A stretch of 64,000 nucleotides of DNA from Spirogloea muscicola (GCA_009602725.1 WELB01000011.1:344605-408604); one strand, 5' to 3'. Counted from the first letter of the stretch, positions 41,420-55,144 are shown. Notes: generated from the letters alone by a model not told the origin. Program-made: numbers and translations.

Positions 41420-44400
41420 TCATGACGGCGCGGGCGTCGCGGCGGGCGGCTCCGTGGCCTTGGCGACGGCGTCGCTGGCCGCGGCCAGGCGCGCCAGCGT
41501 GCCCTCGATCGTCGCCAGCAGCGCCTCGATCTGGAACGGCTTGATGGCGTACCCGTCCATGCCCGCCTGCACGCCAGAGCCAGCCATGCATTGAGCTCCA
41601 CAGCCCCCATGCAGAGTCTGATCAGCGGCGGAGATCGGCCCCCGACGGCCGTCGCCACTGGCGCTGCCGCTGGACAGGTGCCCATTACCTCGAGGCACTT
41701 ATCGTGGTAGGCCTGCATGGCGTGCGCGGTAAGGCCGATGATGCACACGCGCCGGCCTCCAGCCGGCTGCACCGCCTCGCGCTCCCGGATGCGCGCCGTC
41801 GCCTGCAGGCCGTCCAGCACTGGCATCTGCATAATCGCCGCCATTACCAGAAGCAAAAGGGTCGTCAGTCCTGGAGACGTCGCCGCCGCCATGGTCAATG
41901 GGAAGCCTTAGACGCTGGTCTCGGAGGTGTCCATGCCAGCCCACCTGTATGTCCATGAGGATGACGTCGAAGTGCCGGTGACGCTCGAGGCCCCCGCCCA
42001 GCACGTCCAGCACCTGCTGCCCGTCGCCCACCACCGCCACCTCGTGCCCGCACTTCTGCAGCTGCCTGGCGCCGTTAAGCGTGCGCCGCACCCCGAGCAG
42101 CACTGTCAGCGGCAGCTGACGACGTCCGGCGGCAGCTGACAGCCAGCCAGGTGCCGCGTGAAGGCAGCACATACCTGCAGGCCACCCGCTGGTTCACGAC
42201 ATTGTCATCGGCGACCAGGATGGACAGCCTCCTGCCTGATGCTGCCGGCGGCAGCTCTTTGGTGTTGCTGGCAATGGCCAGCGGCACATTCGGCCTGCCA
42301 CTGGTCCTGTGCAAGGCGAGGCCCGGCGGCTTCGGGTGATAGGAGACGGCAGCATCAGCGCCGGTGGGCGGCCGCAACGCGCTGGGGCTCACGCCTTGGC
42401 ATGCAGAGCAGGCTGCGCCCAGGTCTTGGGAGCCATGACCGGCCTCGGCGTCCTGGCAGCAACCCACTAATGGTCGGCCGCCACCAGCGCAGCCAGTGCT
42501 GCAGTCCTTGGAGCGTGGTGTAGACGAAGTCGAGGTGTTGGACGCTGTGCGCATCAGCGGCGATAAGAAGGACACATCCAGCGGCATCGACATGGAGAGG
42601 GGCTGTCGCTTCGCATTCTCGTCAGCTGACGCGCGCCGGAGGCGTGCTGTGAAGTAGAAAGTGCTGCCCTTGCCAATGTCGCTCTGCACCCAAATGCGGC
42701 CGCCCATCATGCTCACCAGCCTGCATTATCAGGAGCCACGACCACGACCACCACCATATCACGAACACGAATTTGACACCATGAACAACCCTTACTGTTA
42801 GCTAGCTCATAGCAGGAAGGCTGCCCAAGAGGCACGACAGCATTCTGAGTCGATCAGCTCTCTGCGCTTGAACCAGTTGCAGAACAGATTCGGCAGCCTC
42901 CCAGAATGTGGCTGGTAAGATCTGCTGCATACCTGGAGGTGATGGTGAGGCCGAGGCCGGTGCCGCCATAGAGCCGCGAAGTAGATGAGTCCGCCTGTGT
43001 GAACGCTGTAAAGATGCGCTCCATCTGCTCCTGCGGGATGCCGATGCCAGTGTCTGCCACAGAGAACCTGATATGCATCTCCTGGCCATCATCCTGCCCG
43101 ACATCAATGGCAGCGCTAGTTGTGCCGTCAGCTTCCTCGCAGCCTTCGCTGTTGCCGACCACATCAATAGCCACGTGCCCTGGCGATGCCGGAAGCTTCT
43201 TGCTCAGGCTGAAGGGGGGCTGGCCAAAGATGTCGCGCGGCGTGGCGGGCGGTACAGGATGGACATTGGGCTGTAGCTTGTTGGCTGCACGGGCCATGGG
43301 CCTGCCACTGCTGGCAGAGCTCTCAGTTTGCCTCGTACCCATGACTGCTGACTCCGACATCCGCCTCGCTCGTCGGCCCATGTCTGTGGAGGCCGTCGCC
43401 GAGTTGGCACGCAGCCAGCCGGGCAGGTCCAGCGACGGCCTCAGCGCACCACGCCAGAAGCTCATGGCCTCCGTCGACGGCGACTCCTCACCGCCGCTGT
43501 GCTCGCTGCCGTCCCTGTCCATCTGCATCGCTCGCGCCCTGACAGACTTGGCGTCCACAGGAAAGCCCCTTCGGCAAGTGTTGAGGAGCACCTGTTATAG
43601 CATCCGAAAGTACTGCTGAGCGCATTGGATGGGGATTCTGCTGAAGCGTTTTCTGCTGTATTCCTGGTTGTTAGTCTGACTACCACGTAGGCCATGAGCT
43701 CACCAGAAAGTCGGCACTGCTCCGCGACGAGCTGCGGCGGTGCCTGCCACCGGGGCGTTGCCGTTGCACCAAGCCGTGACTTGCATTGCTGGCTTCGGTC
43801 ACTCCGGCCTCGTCCCCTAGCTCAACAGATAGCGTGATCTCTCCCTTGGCCGTGAACTTGATGGCATTGCTAATGAGGTTGAGCAGGCACTGGCGCAGGC
43901 GGTTGGGATCGCCTATGAGCGTCGGGCCATCACCACTGCCGCTGGCTGCAATCAGGCTGGCGCTTAGTGACCACTTGATGGCCAGGCCCTTCTGCGCCGC
44001 CCGCGCCTGCAGCGCTTTGGTTGTCGTGCCCAGCATCTCCGTGAGGCTGCCGATCAAGGTGCATGCAAGGACCGTCAGATCACAGTCAATCACCAGCAAA
44101 TGTGGGCTCAGCGACGAAGGACCTGGAGAGGCTCGAGCTCCATTGCATCTGCAGACTGCGCAAGTGTATACCAGTCATCCACCTGAATGGGACGCACTCG
44201 AACTGTAGCTTCCCAGCCTCAATCTTGCTCACGTCCAGGATGTCATCCACAATGCTGCAGAGGCATGTAGCTGAGTGGCGCACGGTTTCTAGATACTCCC
44301 GCTGCTCCTTGCTCAGCACTGTGTCCAGCGCCAGTGCTGCCGAGCCCAGTATGCCATGTATGGGCGTCCTGCATGCCAGCAAATCCTGCCGGTTAGCAAG

Positions 44401-46849
44401 ATCATCTAAGCCAAGGAGCTGCTACATATGTGTCCAAGATAATGCATGTCATGTGAAGTGTGATACTCCACTATCGAGCCATAGGAGATGACTACACGAC
44501 CCAGGCAGCCAACGGAAATGTCGGGACCTGATTTCATGGCTCATGTTTGCTAGGAACTCGGACTTGGCCTTGTTGGCGGCCTCAGCCTCCTTTTTGCTGT
44601 GCTGCAAATGAAGTGTGGCCTTCCACAGCTCCTCTGTCAGTGCGTCCTTTTCCCGAATGGCACCACTGATTAAGATTACCATGCCGCTGATGATCAAGCA
44701 GAATAGCTGCAAAACCACATCGAACTTCCATGTAAGAGAAGATGTCAGGATTGATGGCGCGACAGCTTGGCAGCAAAGCAATCAGTTGGCCGAAGTCGCA
44801 TTTGGACGGACCTGTACTTGCAGACTCCGCTCATAGATGCCCATGTACGCGAAGGTCCCATTGGGCAGTTTGGCGGAGCCGAAGACAGCAATGACGCTCA
44901 TGAGCACGCTGGCGGACGTAGAGATCCGCTGGTCGAAGCGGAACGAGATCCAGATGAGGACAGGGAGGATGAGGTATGGCCGGCGCTCCGTGGCTGGGAC
45001 TGCCCCGCCGACAAGGCCGCCAAACATGAAGAAGGTGAGAATGAAAAGGAGCGCGAGCACTGCAGCTGCCTCCAAGGCCTTCCACCACCACCCTGCGTCA
45101 TGTAGAAGCCGGAGCTGGTCAAAGTTTAGGTCCCACCTGAGCTTGCTCTTTATCCTGTCTAGGCTGCAAGAGCATAAGCACCTAGAACGCAGTGACTTGA
45201 TGCTCAAACACTGGCGATGGAGAGCATGTGGGGCCTTCCCAGCAGGGCACCTGGGCAGGGCCTCCAGTTCTTGGAGTTAGGTGAGATGCACCAGAATAGG
45301 ATGCAGGGCGTGAGCACGAAGATGCCAGCCAGCTCGCCCCACCACCATGTTAGCAGCGACTGAGACACACAAATGTCGTACACGCATGTATTACCTTACT
45401 GTCTGTCTACTGGTATGCACAGAGATATGCCTTGGAATGCATTCATTGGCGTCCTGGGCTCCAGATGGATGTCGATATGCACGCCCTCGTCAAATGGTTG
45501 GCAGTCATGCCGGACACCCTCTCAAAGCTGAGTGTTTTAACTCGCCTTCACTGACTATACCAAAAGGACGAAAAGAAGATGGCCAGAACATGGCTAACAA
45601 GGCTGGTAACATTGGATTGGTTTGTGAATGCCTCAGTGAGAGCCAAGGTTGCGGCAGTGATGGTCATCACCTTGAGCCAGGTGTGCACGGTGATGGGCGT
45701 CAGTACTGCCTCCACGACTGTAACAGAAATCGCAGCCCCAACAATGGTTGCAACGGCAGATATTACAAAGAACCGGAACGCCCACGTAACGCTGGCAATA
45801 ATGGAAGAGATGTGCTTGCTTGTTCAGCAATGCCGTGCTTGCTCAGCATCTCTTGCAATCCACAGAGAAGAGGCATGGGCCCGCACCAGAGGCAGCAACA
45901 AATTGTAGCAATACCTGCGAAAAGGTGGCCCCTTGTTCCAGCGCCGCAGTAGTGCCAATGCCAAAGTGGCCTGCAATGGTGACGAAGTAATTGCGACGTC
46001 CACATCAGAGTGATAGTCAGCAATGACACCTGCATGCTCTGAGTACGACATTGTCAGAGTGAGAGTCTCTAACAAGCTCGGCCAGCGCAGCAATTGACCT
46101 CGATTGCGCCGCCCAGGGTGACCGCCAGGCAGCTGGCGATGGTGTCGCCCAGCGCTGAGTGCAGTGGAGGGGTGTGCGTCCACCAGATGGTGATTGTCAT
46201 GTTGCCCACTAGGACGCCAGGTAGCAGCCCATAGCCTGCTCTTGGTTCAGCGCAGCGCACTGTGATCAGCCGGCTTTCCACACCTATCTATCAATTTTCC
46301 ATCTCATCAGCAAGTTCTGGACCACATTGGCCATGGCGGCAACAGGAGGAAGTGCTGGGCCAGGCACATACCAAGGAGCATGAAGGCGGCCAGGGTGAAG
46401 CCGGAGGGCGCCCACAGCGGCACCGGCTGGTCCCCAGGCTGCGCCAAGACCGCAAGGCGGCCTGCACTTCCGGAAAGCAATAGCTTAGGGACTGAGCTTG
46501 TGGGACCTGCTGCAGAGTCAGCACTGACCGCAAAGGCAGTACTTGTGCTGTGGCACTGCCATTGGACTTGAGGGCACAGCTTTCTTTAAGCACGGGCCGA
46601 TGCGCTCGGTCGCAGGAGCGCCGGGCTTCCGACTGGTCGAAAGGACTCACCGGTGAGCACAATGACGATGGCGAGCGCCACGTTGAGGCCGCCAAAACGC
46701 ACCCAGCTTGGCGCAGCCCACGAGGAGTCGTCCACCACCCAGCCCTGGCGCGCCCAGCAGCTCCGACGGGGCAACAGCGCCTCCCCGTCCACGTTCGGCC
46801 CGCGATCGACACCGTCGGGGCCCCTTCTGGCCTCCTTGCCACCCTCCAT
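41420..46849 (-). CDS. Hybrid histidine kinase with MASE1 membrane sensor
   Basis: Many short exons on the minus strand; resolved ones include 46651-46849, 46372-46509, one starting at 46235, and the last, 41420-41566. Order: MASE1 integral-membrane sensor ([104 protein letters not shown]), a coiled-coil linker ([16 protein letters not shown]), HisKA with phospho-His in [17 protein letters not shown], HATPase_c ([55 protein letters not shown]) and one receiver domain ([15 protein letters not shown]; phospho-Asp in [27 protein letters not shown]; Lys in [13 protein letters not shown]). All catalytic positions seem intact. It would pass phosphate from His to Asp and on to a phosphotransfer protein. 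The MASE1 ligand is unknown. Confidence 0.93.
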
Positions 46850-47854
<1,005 letters not shown>

Positions 47855-48087
47855 NNNNNNNNNNNNNNNNNNNNNNNNNNNNNNNNNNNNNNNNNNNNNN
47901 NNNNNNNNNNNNNNNNNNNNNNNNNNNNNNNNNNNNNNNNNNNNNNNNNNNNNNNNNNNNNNNNNNNNNNNNNNNNNNNNNNNNNNNNNNNNNNNNNNNN
48001 NNNNNNNNNNNNNNNNNNNNNNNNNNNNNNNNNNNNNNNNNNNNNNNNNNNNNNNNNNNNNNNNNNNNNNNNNNNNNNNNNNNNNNN
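47855..48087. other. Assembly gap (N run)
   Basis: 233 unknown bases between the CT run and a retroelement tail; the repeat probably caused the break. Confidence 0.99.
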
Positions 48088-48840
48088 GCCTCTGGCTCTG
48101 GCCAGGGGACCCACTTCCAGGAGCCCAGCATCTCTGATCTGCGGCTGCTTAGCAGGGGTTACTGAGTGTCTCGTAGCAGCTTTGTTTCTGTTACTTAGCG
48201 CTTCCCCTGGCCCCCTTCTCGTACTCTGTTCATTCTTTTTCGGGCTGGTTGTTCCAGCCCCTATTCTCAATGGGCGAGCACTTTCTTCTAAACACCACGG
48301 GGGCCCCCCAGCAAGCACCTGGCAGCCACAGAGAGCTGGCCGCTTGCGGCCTCTTGTGAGCGCAAGCAGGCCAGAGGTCTCCACGTGGTTCTGCAGGGGC
48401 CGTCCACAGCCGTGCCGTCGGGCGACGGTGAAGATCGCATCCCGCAGAGGCCAGGTGGGGGCGGGGCCGGGGAGGGGCCCCCTGGCCCCGGACTGGCCAG
48501 CCCGGGTCCCGACAGCCTGCTGAGCGCTGCTCCTGCGGACCCAGGGGCCGACGACGAGGTTGGCACTCACCGGGTGCCAAGCTCCAGGGATGAGGTTGAG
48601 ACTGAGATTGCCATGTGACTATCCCACATCGTCCTTGCTTAGATGAGAAGTGCTCGCCCACTGAGAATAGGGGCTGGAAAAGCCAGCCCAAAAAAGAATC
48701 AACAAAGGACGAGAAGGGGGCCAGGTGAAGCGCTAAGAATAACAAGCACACAGAAACAAAGCAGCTACGGATCACTCAGTAACCCCTGCTAAGCAGCCTC
48801 AGGTCAGATACGCTAGGCTCCTGGAAGTGGGTCCCCAGAC
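48088..48840. mobile_element. Fold-back unit: two inverted family C tails around a GC-rich core
   Basis: Left arm, plus strand, about 48104-48290: GGGACCCACTTCCAGGAGCC, TGCTTAGCAGGGGTTACTGAG, hairpin GGGCTGG/CCAGCCC (48242-48248 with 48254-48260), then AATGGGCGAGCACTTTCTTC. Right arm, minus strand, 48840-48640, repeats the same order with few differences. The core, about 48291-48639, is GC-rich and unlike the arms. The arms extend into the coding end of the element (LSDLRLLSRGY-like). Confidence 0.75.
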
Positions 48841-51800
48841 AGATATGCCTTTCAGCTCTTTTCGGCTTCTTCGGACCTTGTCAATGCTCTTCAGGCATGC
48901 TTTTCACAGCCCTCGCCACCTTTGGGAGAAAGGTTACGCCCATTACCACGGATCATGCCCATTACCACGGACGCTCAGGGACGCCATCACCTTTCGCACC
49001 CTAGACATTTGTGAGTGTACAACCTGGCGGAGGTGCACGAGCCTTGGTCGATGTGGATGTGACGGAGGCGTACAGGAGTCCAGCATCGACCCACATTGCT
49101 CGCCACGCAGTGGGAAGTGCAGAGCAGATAATGCTGCAGCACTACTCTGACTACCTCTGCAGCGGTCACCTCCTACCAGCTGCAATTGATACCTTTGGCT
49201 GCATGGGTCCTCAAGTTCATACCTTACTTGAGAACACCGCAAGTCAAAGATATGCACGACGTGAGGTTATGCTACTAGCTCAGATGGGCATGCCGGCAGC
49301 CTGTTTGTCGATTTAGCAACGTCGTGTGTCAGCCTGTTTGCAGCGAGTTCAAGCTCATGCTTTGCACCGGAAAGCTGGTCGAGCCTTAGCTAGTTGCACA
49401 AGGGCTTGTCAACTGCCGTCCAGTATTCGAGCAGCAGTTAGCGACCTCTATGTGCTGACTCGTGGTTACTGAGCGGGTCAGCTTAGCAGCAGGTGATGTG
49501 CATCTGTCAATGTGCTTGTCTTTGTGATTGGCCGCTCAGGCCCTCCGTCACTCAATGCACTCTCCATTGCCTTTGGGAGAGCCACTATCTCAAGGAAGAG
49601 CAGCAGACAGATCCTGTCCATTCTCTTCTGACTTTACACTGCGTATTGAGCACCAGTGGCCACTCGAGTCGCCGTGTGCTTCAGCGCATTTCTGGCCCCT
49701 TCATAATCTGTTCATTCTTCTGAGCTGGCCATCCACAGCCATCGCCCTCTACTGCAAGCATCTTCATTCTTCCGGGCTCGACTTTCATAGCCCTCGCCCC
49801 CCCTTGCATGAGCTTACTTGCCAGAAGCGGCCATCCTGGGTGTTTACCAGAAGAAAGTAAGCTCTTCTGGAGGTGATTCCTCGATGCCCTGCGCGCTACT
49901 CGTCTCTTCTGGGCCTTGACATCCTTTCGTGGGCTGACCCTTTCATGCACCCTCATGTCTGCTTGCTGCAGTGCTCAGTAGTGCCAGTATGTAAGCATGA
50001 CGGTTTTCAAGGATGTAGCAATTTGTCTAACTCTACACAAGGGAAGGCCAAGAGCAAGCTCGCCTCGAAAGAGCGCACAAAATGTGACCCTTTGAGCAGC
50101 TGCTGGTCAAGCGTGATCTGCGAGTACGCTCTTACAATGCCCCACATCGGTGGGTCAGATTGGCCCAGAGTTTGAAAAACGTGGGCATGGAACAACGAGC
50201 TCGAGATGTTGCTTGTCAGATGCACCCAATTGGGCACGTCCTCGAGCGCCTGTGAGCAGATGGGCCTGCAATGCGTTGTACTCACACGCTCGGCCGCTTG
50301 CACCGAGGCCAGACTAGGTAGGAGATATCCTGCGCACAAAGTTGTGTCTTCATTTCTCGTGAACGGTAATCTGGCTCAGCTTTGCCTCCTTCCCCTGCAT
50401 GCGCACCTCTCACCTCGTCTCCCTCGCTTCAGCTGCACAAGGAGGAGGACACAGTAGCTCTCTTGAGAGCCGTATAGCTCTCCTGAAAGCAGAACAATGG
50501 TTGCTGATCTCATAGAGCAAGTGGAAGAGTGTATCATCCTCTGGCACAAGAAATAGCTCTTCCAAAGGAAATGCGTGTGTATTAAGAGATGGAGGGCTAT
50601 GTGTGGCCAAGTACAAAGGGGGCGAGGGCTGTGAAAGCTAGCCTAAAAGAATTGGACAAGGTGCGGAGGGGCCGGACAGCCGCTCACACAACTAAGAAAG
50701 TACCACGAAGGATGGTCGCTTAGGAACCCCTAACAAGGCAACCGCAAGTCAGAAAGACCAGCCGCCGGAACGCAGTCACCGTTACAATAGCCAGAGACGG
50801 CAACTAAAGAAAAGCGCGGCCAGATTGACTGGTGGCTGTGAGAGGCCAGCCCAAATGAATGGGCAACTAGAAGTGAGCTTCTTGTTCCGAAGGAAAACGT
50901 GTGTATTAAGAGATGGGGAGGCCATGTGTGGCCAAGTACAAAGGCAAGCACATTGACAAATGTACGTCACCTGTTGCTAAGCTGACCCGCTCAGTAACCA
51001 CGAGTCAGCACATAGAGGTCGCTAACTGATGCTCGAATACCGGACGGCAATCGTCAAGCTCTTGGACTACCAGCCAAGGTTCGACCAGCTTTCTGATGCA
51101 ACGCATGAGCCTGAGCTCGCTGCAGACAAGCTGACACTCGACGTCGCAAAATGACAGAGGCTGCCGGCATACCCATCTGGGCTGGAAGCATGAAGGGGGC
51201 GGGGGTTGTGGTTCATCATACACCACTTCTGAGATAGCACTTTCTAGTTTTTCTAGCTATTCCAGCAGCGCAAAACGCTCGTCGGAGGAGGCAGGCTACG
51301 CAGTCGGCCAAGCGGCGGGCGAAAAGGAACGGAAGTACTCGGACCACCCGGTGGGAGACGAATTTGTTCCACTGGCAATCGACGTGCAAGGAGCCTTTGG
51401 CTCGAAATGGCTTGACTTGCTCTACCGCCTGGCGCGGCGTGCAGCGGCCCGCCGCCTCGGGCAGCAGGGCGAGCAGCCCGGCTTCAACGTCGCCGGGTTC
51501 CTCGCACAAGTCTTCCGCATGCGTTTGGCCGTCTCGATGCATCGGTCCCTTGCCTTCGCGGTTCACTTGCGCGCAGGCCGAGCTTTGGCGGCGGCCTCCG
51601 GCTTCCGTCAGGGCGACGTCTTTCCGCCAGCTAGCTACTCAGACTTGCATCTCCTGACTAGAGGTTACTGAGCGTTCCCTGGCTGATGTCTTAGTCCTAG
51701 TCGTTCGCACTCAGGCTCCCTCAGACCTTGTCCATTCCTTTGGGCTGGCCTTTCCCAGCCACCAGTCAATCTGGCCGCGCTTCATTTTCGTGGCACTCCC

Positions 51801-52330
51801 AATGGGGGCAAGGGCTGTGAAACGCCAGCCCGAAAAGAATTGACAAAGGTTCGAAGGGGCCAAAAAAGAAGAAAGCGCGGCCAGATTGACGGGTGGGTAG
51901 GAAAGGCCAGCCCAAAGGAATGGACAAGGTCTGATGGAGCCGGAGTGCGAAGGACTAGGACTAAGACATCAGCCAGGGAACGCTCAGTAACCTCTAGTCA
52001 GGAGATGCAAGTCTGAGTAGCTAGCCGGGAAAAACGAGAGAAGGCGCGCGGTGCGCATGAAATTGAAGCTAGGCCAATAGGAAGAACGCGTAGCGAAGCC
52101 CCGAAACAAAGAACAAGGTCCAGAGGTCCAGAAGGTGGAGCTTACTTCAGCTACCGTATGCGACTGTCTATGTCCCTGCAGCGCTCCCAAGCGCTTGCTT
52201 TGCACCGCCGCGCTGGTCGCGCCCTTGCAGCAGCCTCTGGCTTGCGCAGCGGGGTTGCTCTTCCTCCCCTCAGCTCATCTGACTTCCTACTGCTGACACG
52301 GGGGTATTGAGGGCGCCCTGTCTGCCTAGC
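48841..52330. mobile_element. Retroelement mosaic, families B and C
   Basis: Main pieces: C tail on plus at 48842-48930; family B coding end on plus at 49040-49470 (GMPAACLSI, SACLQRVQAHALHRKAGR, VSDLYVLTRGY-stop) and tail to 49560; C-like tails at 49690-49830; B tail on minus at 50570-50640; C tail on minus at 50700-50860; B copy on minus at 50870-51160; family C coding end on plus at 51240-51671, the cleanest of its kind (KYSDHPVGDEFVPLAIDVQG, SKWLDLLYRLARR, FRMRLAVSMHRSLAFAVHLR, YSDLHLLTRGY-stop); tail 51672-51790; minus copies at 51800-52130; and a plus coding end at 52150-52312 (MRLSMSLQRSQALALHRRAG, SSSDFLLLTRGY-stop). No host gene is seen in this 3.5 kb; 49960-50450 is unassigned. Confidence 0.6.
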
Positions 52331-52647
52331 CTTTGGCTCCGTCATGAACACCTGTATGCATCTGGCTGGCATTTCACAGCCGATTCTTTCATATCAGCAG
52401 CCGCTTTCTTTCTTCAGGGAAGGTCAAGGCAAGCCTCCTACTCCCCCCGCACACTTGCACCTCCCGCCCCCTCCCTCCCCCGCCCGCGCTGCGCCCGCGG
52501 ACCGCCAGCTCGCGCGCCGGCGAGGGTCCGGGACAAGGCCGAGCGGGCAGTGGCCCGGGACTGGAAGAGGCGGCTTGAGACGGGCGCAACCCACGTCCTC
52601 CACGGGCCTGCGCAAGCCGCTGCCAACCGCCGGCGCCCAGCGCCACC
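52331..52647 (+). promoter_or_regulatory. RPB6 upstream region
   Basis: C-rich and GC-rich leader ending in GCGCCACCATGG, a good initiation context. No gene. Confidence 0.45.
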
Positions 52648-54509
52648 ATGGACTACGAGGACGACGGGTACACGGAGAACGAGTGAGACGGGCCGCCCCA
52701 ACAACCTCCTCGCTCTTCCCCACTAGCCATTCCACTCCAGTGGTTTTCATCTTCGGCTGGGCCCGTCTCGTGTACCACGTCCAGTGTCACCCTCGGTGCC
52801 TCAACCTCCGTCTCCTCGCACCGGCTGAGTCCATGGCCGCCTTCACTCCGCTAGACTACCCGTCTGTCATGCACGAGCCCATATTGACGAGACGTTACCA
52901 TTCTACACAGTGCACAAGTGTGTAGGACGGGAAACCCTAACCCCAAACCCTACCCCTAGACCCTAACCCTAAACTATACGCCTTTCATGGGTGGTGCTCT
53001 TAGAACCCGTGCTTGGCTCGCGTGCGCTGACAGTTGGGCTCCTACTCGTGGATCCATGAAGCTTCCAGCATCCGCAGCTGCTGATCTCCTCCGGCTGTCG
53101 TGTCGCCGTGCCGCGCAGGTCCGAGGCCGCCCTTGACGTCGAGCCCGAGGCCAATGGCGAAGACGCCGAGGTGACTCGTCGCTGTCCCAGCGTGCAAGAG
53201 TTTCCGTGCGAGCTTCGCACACTCTTATGTTTGCTGCGGCTGCACCACTACTGTGGTTTTGATGTGCTGCGGTTGGCTGCCACCCCAATTAAGCAGCTGT
53301 ATGAACTTCAGAAGCCTTGTTGAACGTTCAAGCTCAGCATGGAGTATGCCTGTCAAGTAGTCCTGCATGTTCAGGGCGATCCTTCTCTCCTGCACGTCCT
53401 GCGTGAGCTTGAGAGCCTCTACCGTGGCCACCTGCTTCTAACAAGCGCAGGAGGATGAGGAGGCAGCAACTGAGGGCGATGAGGACGATCGCACGACGAC
53501 ATCATTCGAATATGTGAAAACACCTACGGACGAGGCATTACACATGGAGTGGACCAAGTTCATGGCAGAGGAGCCGGAAGCGCATTTGTCCACCAAGCCA
53601 AGGGTGACATCCAAGTTCATGACCAAATATGAACGCACTCGCATTTTAGGCACCAGGGCCCTTCAAATCAGGTCCATTACCAAGTCACTCCTCTCATTGT
53701 CTTGCTACCTGACTTGCAAGGCTTGGAGTATGCAAGAGATGTTGTTGTGTTCGTATGGAAGCTACAAGAGGGGCCGTTCATCCATTTCCGTTGAATGAAG
53801 AGTTTGTGCAATGGCCTTGTATTTGTCCTCATCATCATGTCACTGGATCCACAACCAATGCAGCGAGCTGGGCAGGCAGGTCGTTGCATCGACAATATGA
53901 CTTGATGACACTGAACACATTTTTGGTCACTGGCAGCATGAATGCACCAGTTATGGTGGAGCTTGATGGGGAGACTGACCCCCTCGAGGTGCGAAGAGGG
54001 CATGCATGTACTTGCATACTGTTGGCTCAAGAGCTGCATTGCTTTTAGGCCTTTCCACTTCGTAATAAAGCCAGACTCTCATGAACAGTGCATTCTGACA
54101 TCTCCTTTGCTCGTGTTTGTCATGCTTAATTAGGGTCCACATGCTCATTCAGGGTTTGATTGCACAGATTGCTCGGAAGGAACTTAGAGAGAAGAAGATT
54201 CCTTTCACGATCAGGCGGTACCTGCCGGACCGCAGGTTAGTGGCCCCAAAGCAGGTCATTGTTTAACGTCTGAGATGTAAATGGATTGTGAAGGGACTGC
54301 GTTTGAGAAAATTCCTCAACTCAGCCAGCATTGTTCACTAAGAGTTGGTCCTCGCAATAGCACATATATGTCAGAAAGGCGTCAATACGAGACCCTTCAG
54401 TAAGTTGGTGCTGTGGGCATGCTCCTCATGCACCTGCAGTTACGAGGAGTGGGCAGTGAGCGAACTCATCATTGAAGATTCTTGGCGACACCAAGTGGGC
54501 CATGGCTAG
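52648..54509 (+). CDS. RPB6: RNA polymerase I/II/III shared subunit RPB6 (RPABC2)
   Basis: Six exons in exact phase: 52648-52682, 53119-53170, 53451-53671, 53937-53988, 54168-54235 and 54440-54509, giving 165 residues (Arabidopsis about 144, human 127). RPB6 anchors the clamp and is common to all three nuclear RNA polymerases. The acidic, poorly conserved N-terminus (DEEAATEGDEDDRTTTSFEY) is longer than in plants. The conserved core follows: SKFMTKYERTRILGTRALQI, MNAPVMVELDGETDPLEIA, KKIPFTIRRYLPDRRYEEWA and SELIIEDSWRHQVGHG. The ending IIEDSW-xx-QV matches land-plant RPB6; animal and yeast forms stop earlier. Intron 1 contains telomere-like CCCTAAA repeats. Confidence 0.96.
52929..52977 (-). 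repeat. Telomere-like repeats in RPB6 intron 1
   Basis: Degenerate CCCTAAA units (AAACCCTAACCCCAAACCC, TAGACCCTAACCCTAAACTA), that is TTTAGGG on the minus strand, between 52682 and 53119. The AAACCCTA element is known in plants as the telo-box of promoters and first introns of translation and cell-growth genes. Confidence 0.85.
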
Positions 54510-55144
54510 TGGCAGTGATCAGCAACGATGGACAAAGAGCTGTACAGCTTAGTGTCAGTAACACTACTTGCGATCATGCGAAAGACAAGCTCATGACCTA
54601 GCCATAGCCACAGTTAGATTTTGACTGTGTACATAATCATCTCCCCATGTGAAATTGTGCACAACGTACCTTCAAATTACTGTGTGGTACGGTTTTATAC
54701 GGGCGGGTTCGATACACTCAGGATGTAGCAAATGAACTGCCACGGTAACTCTGGCTGGCATCTCTGCACTTCAACCACATAGAAAGCCAAAAGCTGAGAC
54801 AAACCCGCAAGAGATACTACAGATATACAAAGCAGGCAGCCTTCGCAAGGTAAATACTGCCACTAAAAGATGGTTTTAAAACATTCAAAGTAGGCTGCCT
54901 TCACACAAGGTAATGCAAACTAATGCTGCTTGCCAAGTGAGCAGTCCTTCAAATGGACTCACTGTTAATTGCAGTGACAAAATATATCCGACATGTGCAT
55001 ACAGCATCTTCAGAGAGAGCTTCATCATCCACAGCCAAAAAGAGAGTCAGGACTTGCCTCAGGTGATGTGAGGGGAGCTGTGCACGAGTCTCGTTATCGA
55101 GTTCGAGACGTTCCAATTTCAGCACAGCAATGCTATGCATGACA
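54510..55144. other. Convergent 3' intergenic region between RPB6 and the ZRANB3-like gene
   Basis: AT-richer; should hold the two 3' UTRs. A direct repeat of CAAAG(C/T)AGGCTGCCTTC-like sequence with AAGGTAA occurs at 54830-54855 and 54885-54913. No gene. Confidence 0.5.

Noticed and set aside
48088-52330. A host gene among the open frames of this repeat-rich stretch
   Set aside because: Every frame with protein-like features matches another retroelement copy in the window; the others are short and without motifs.
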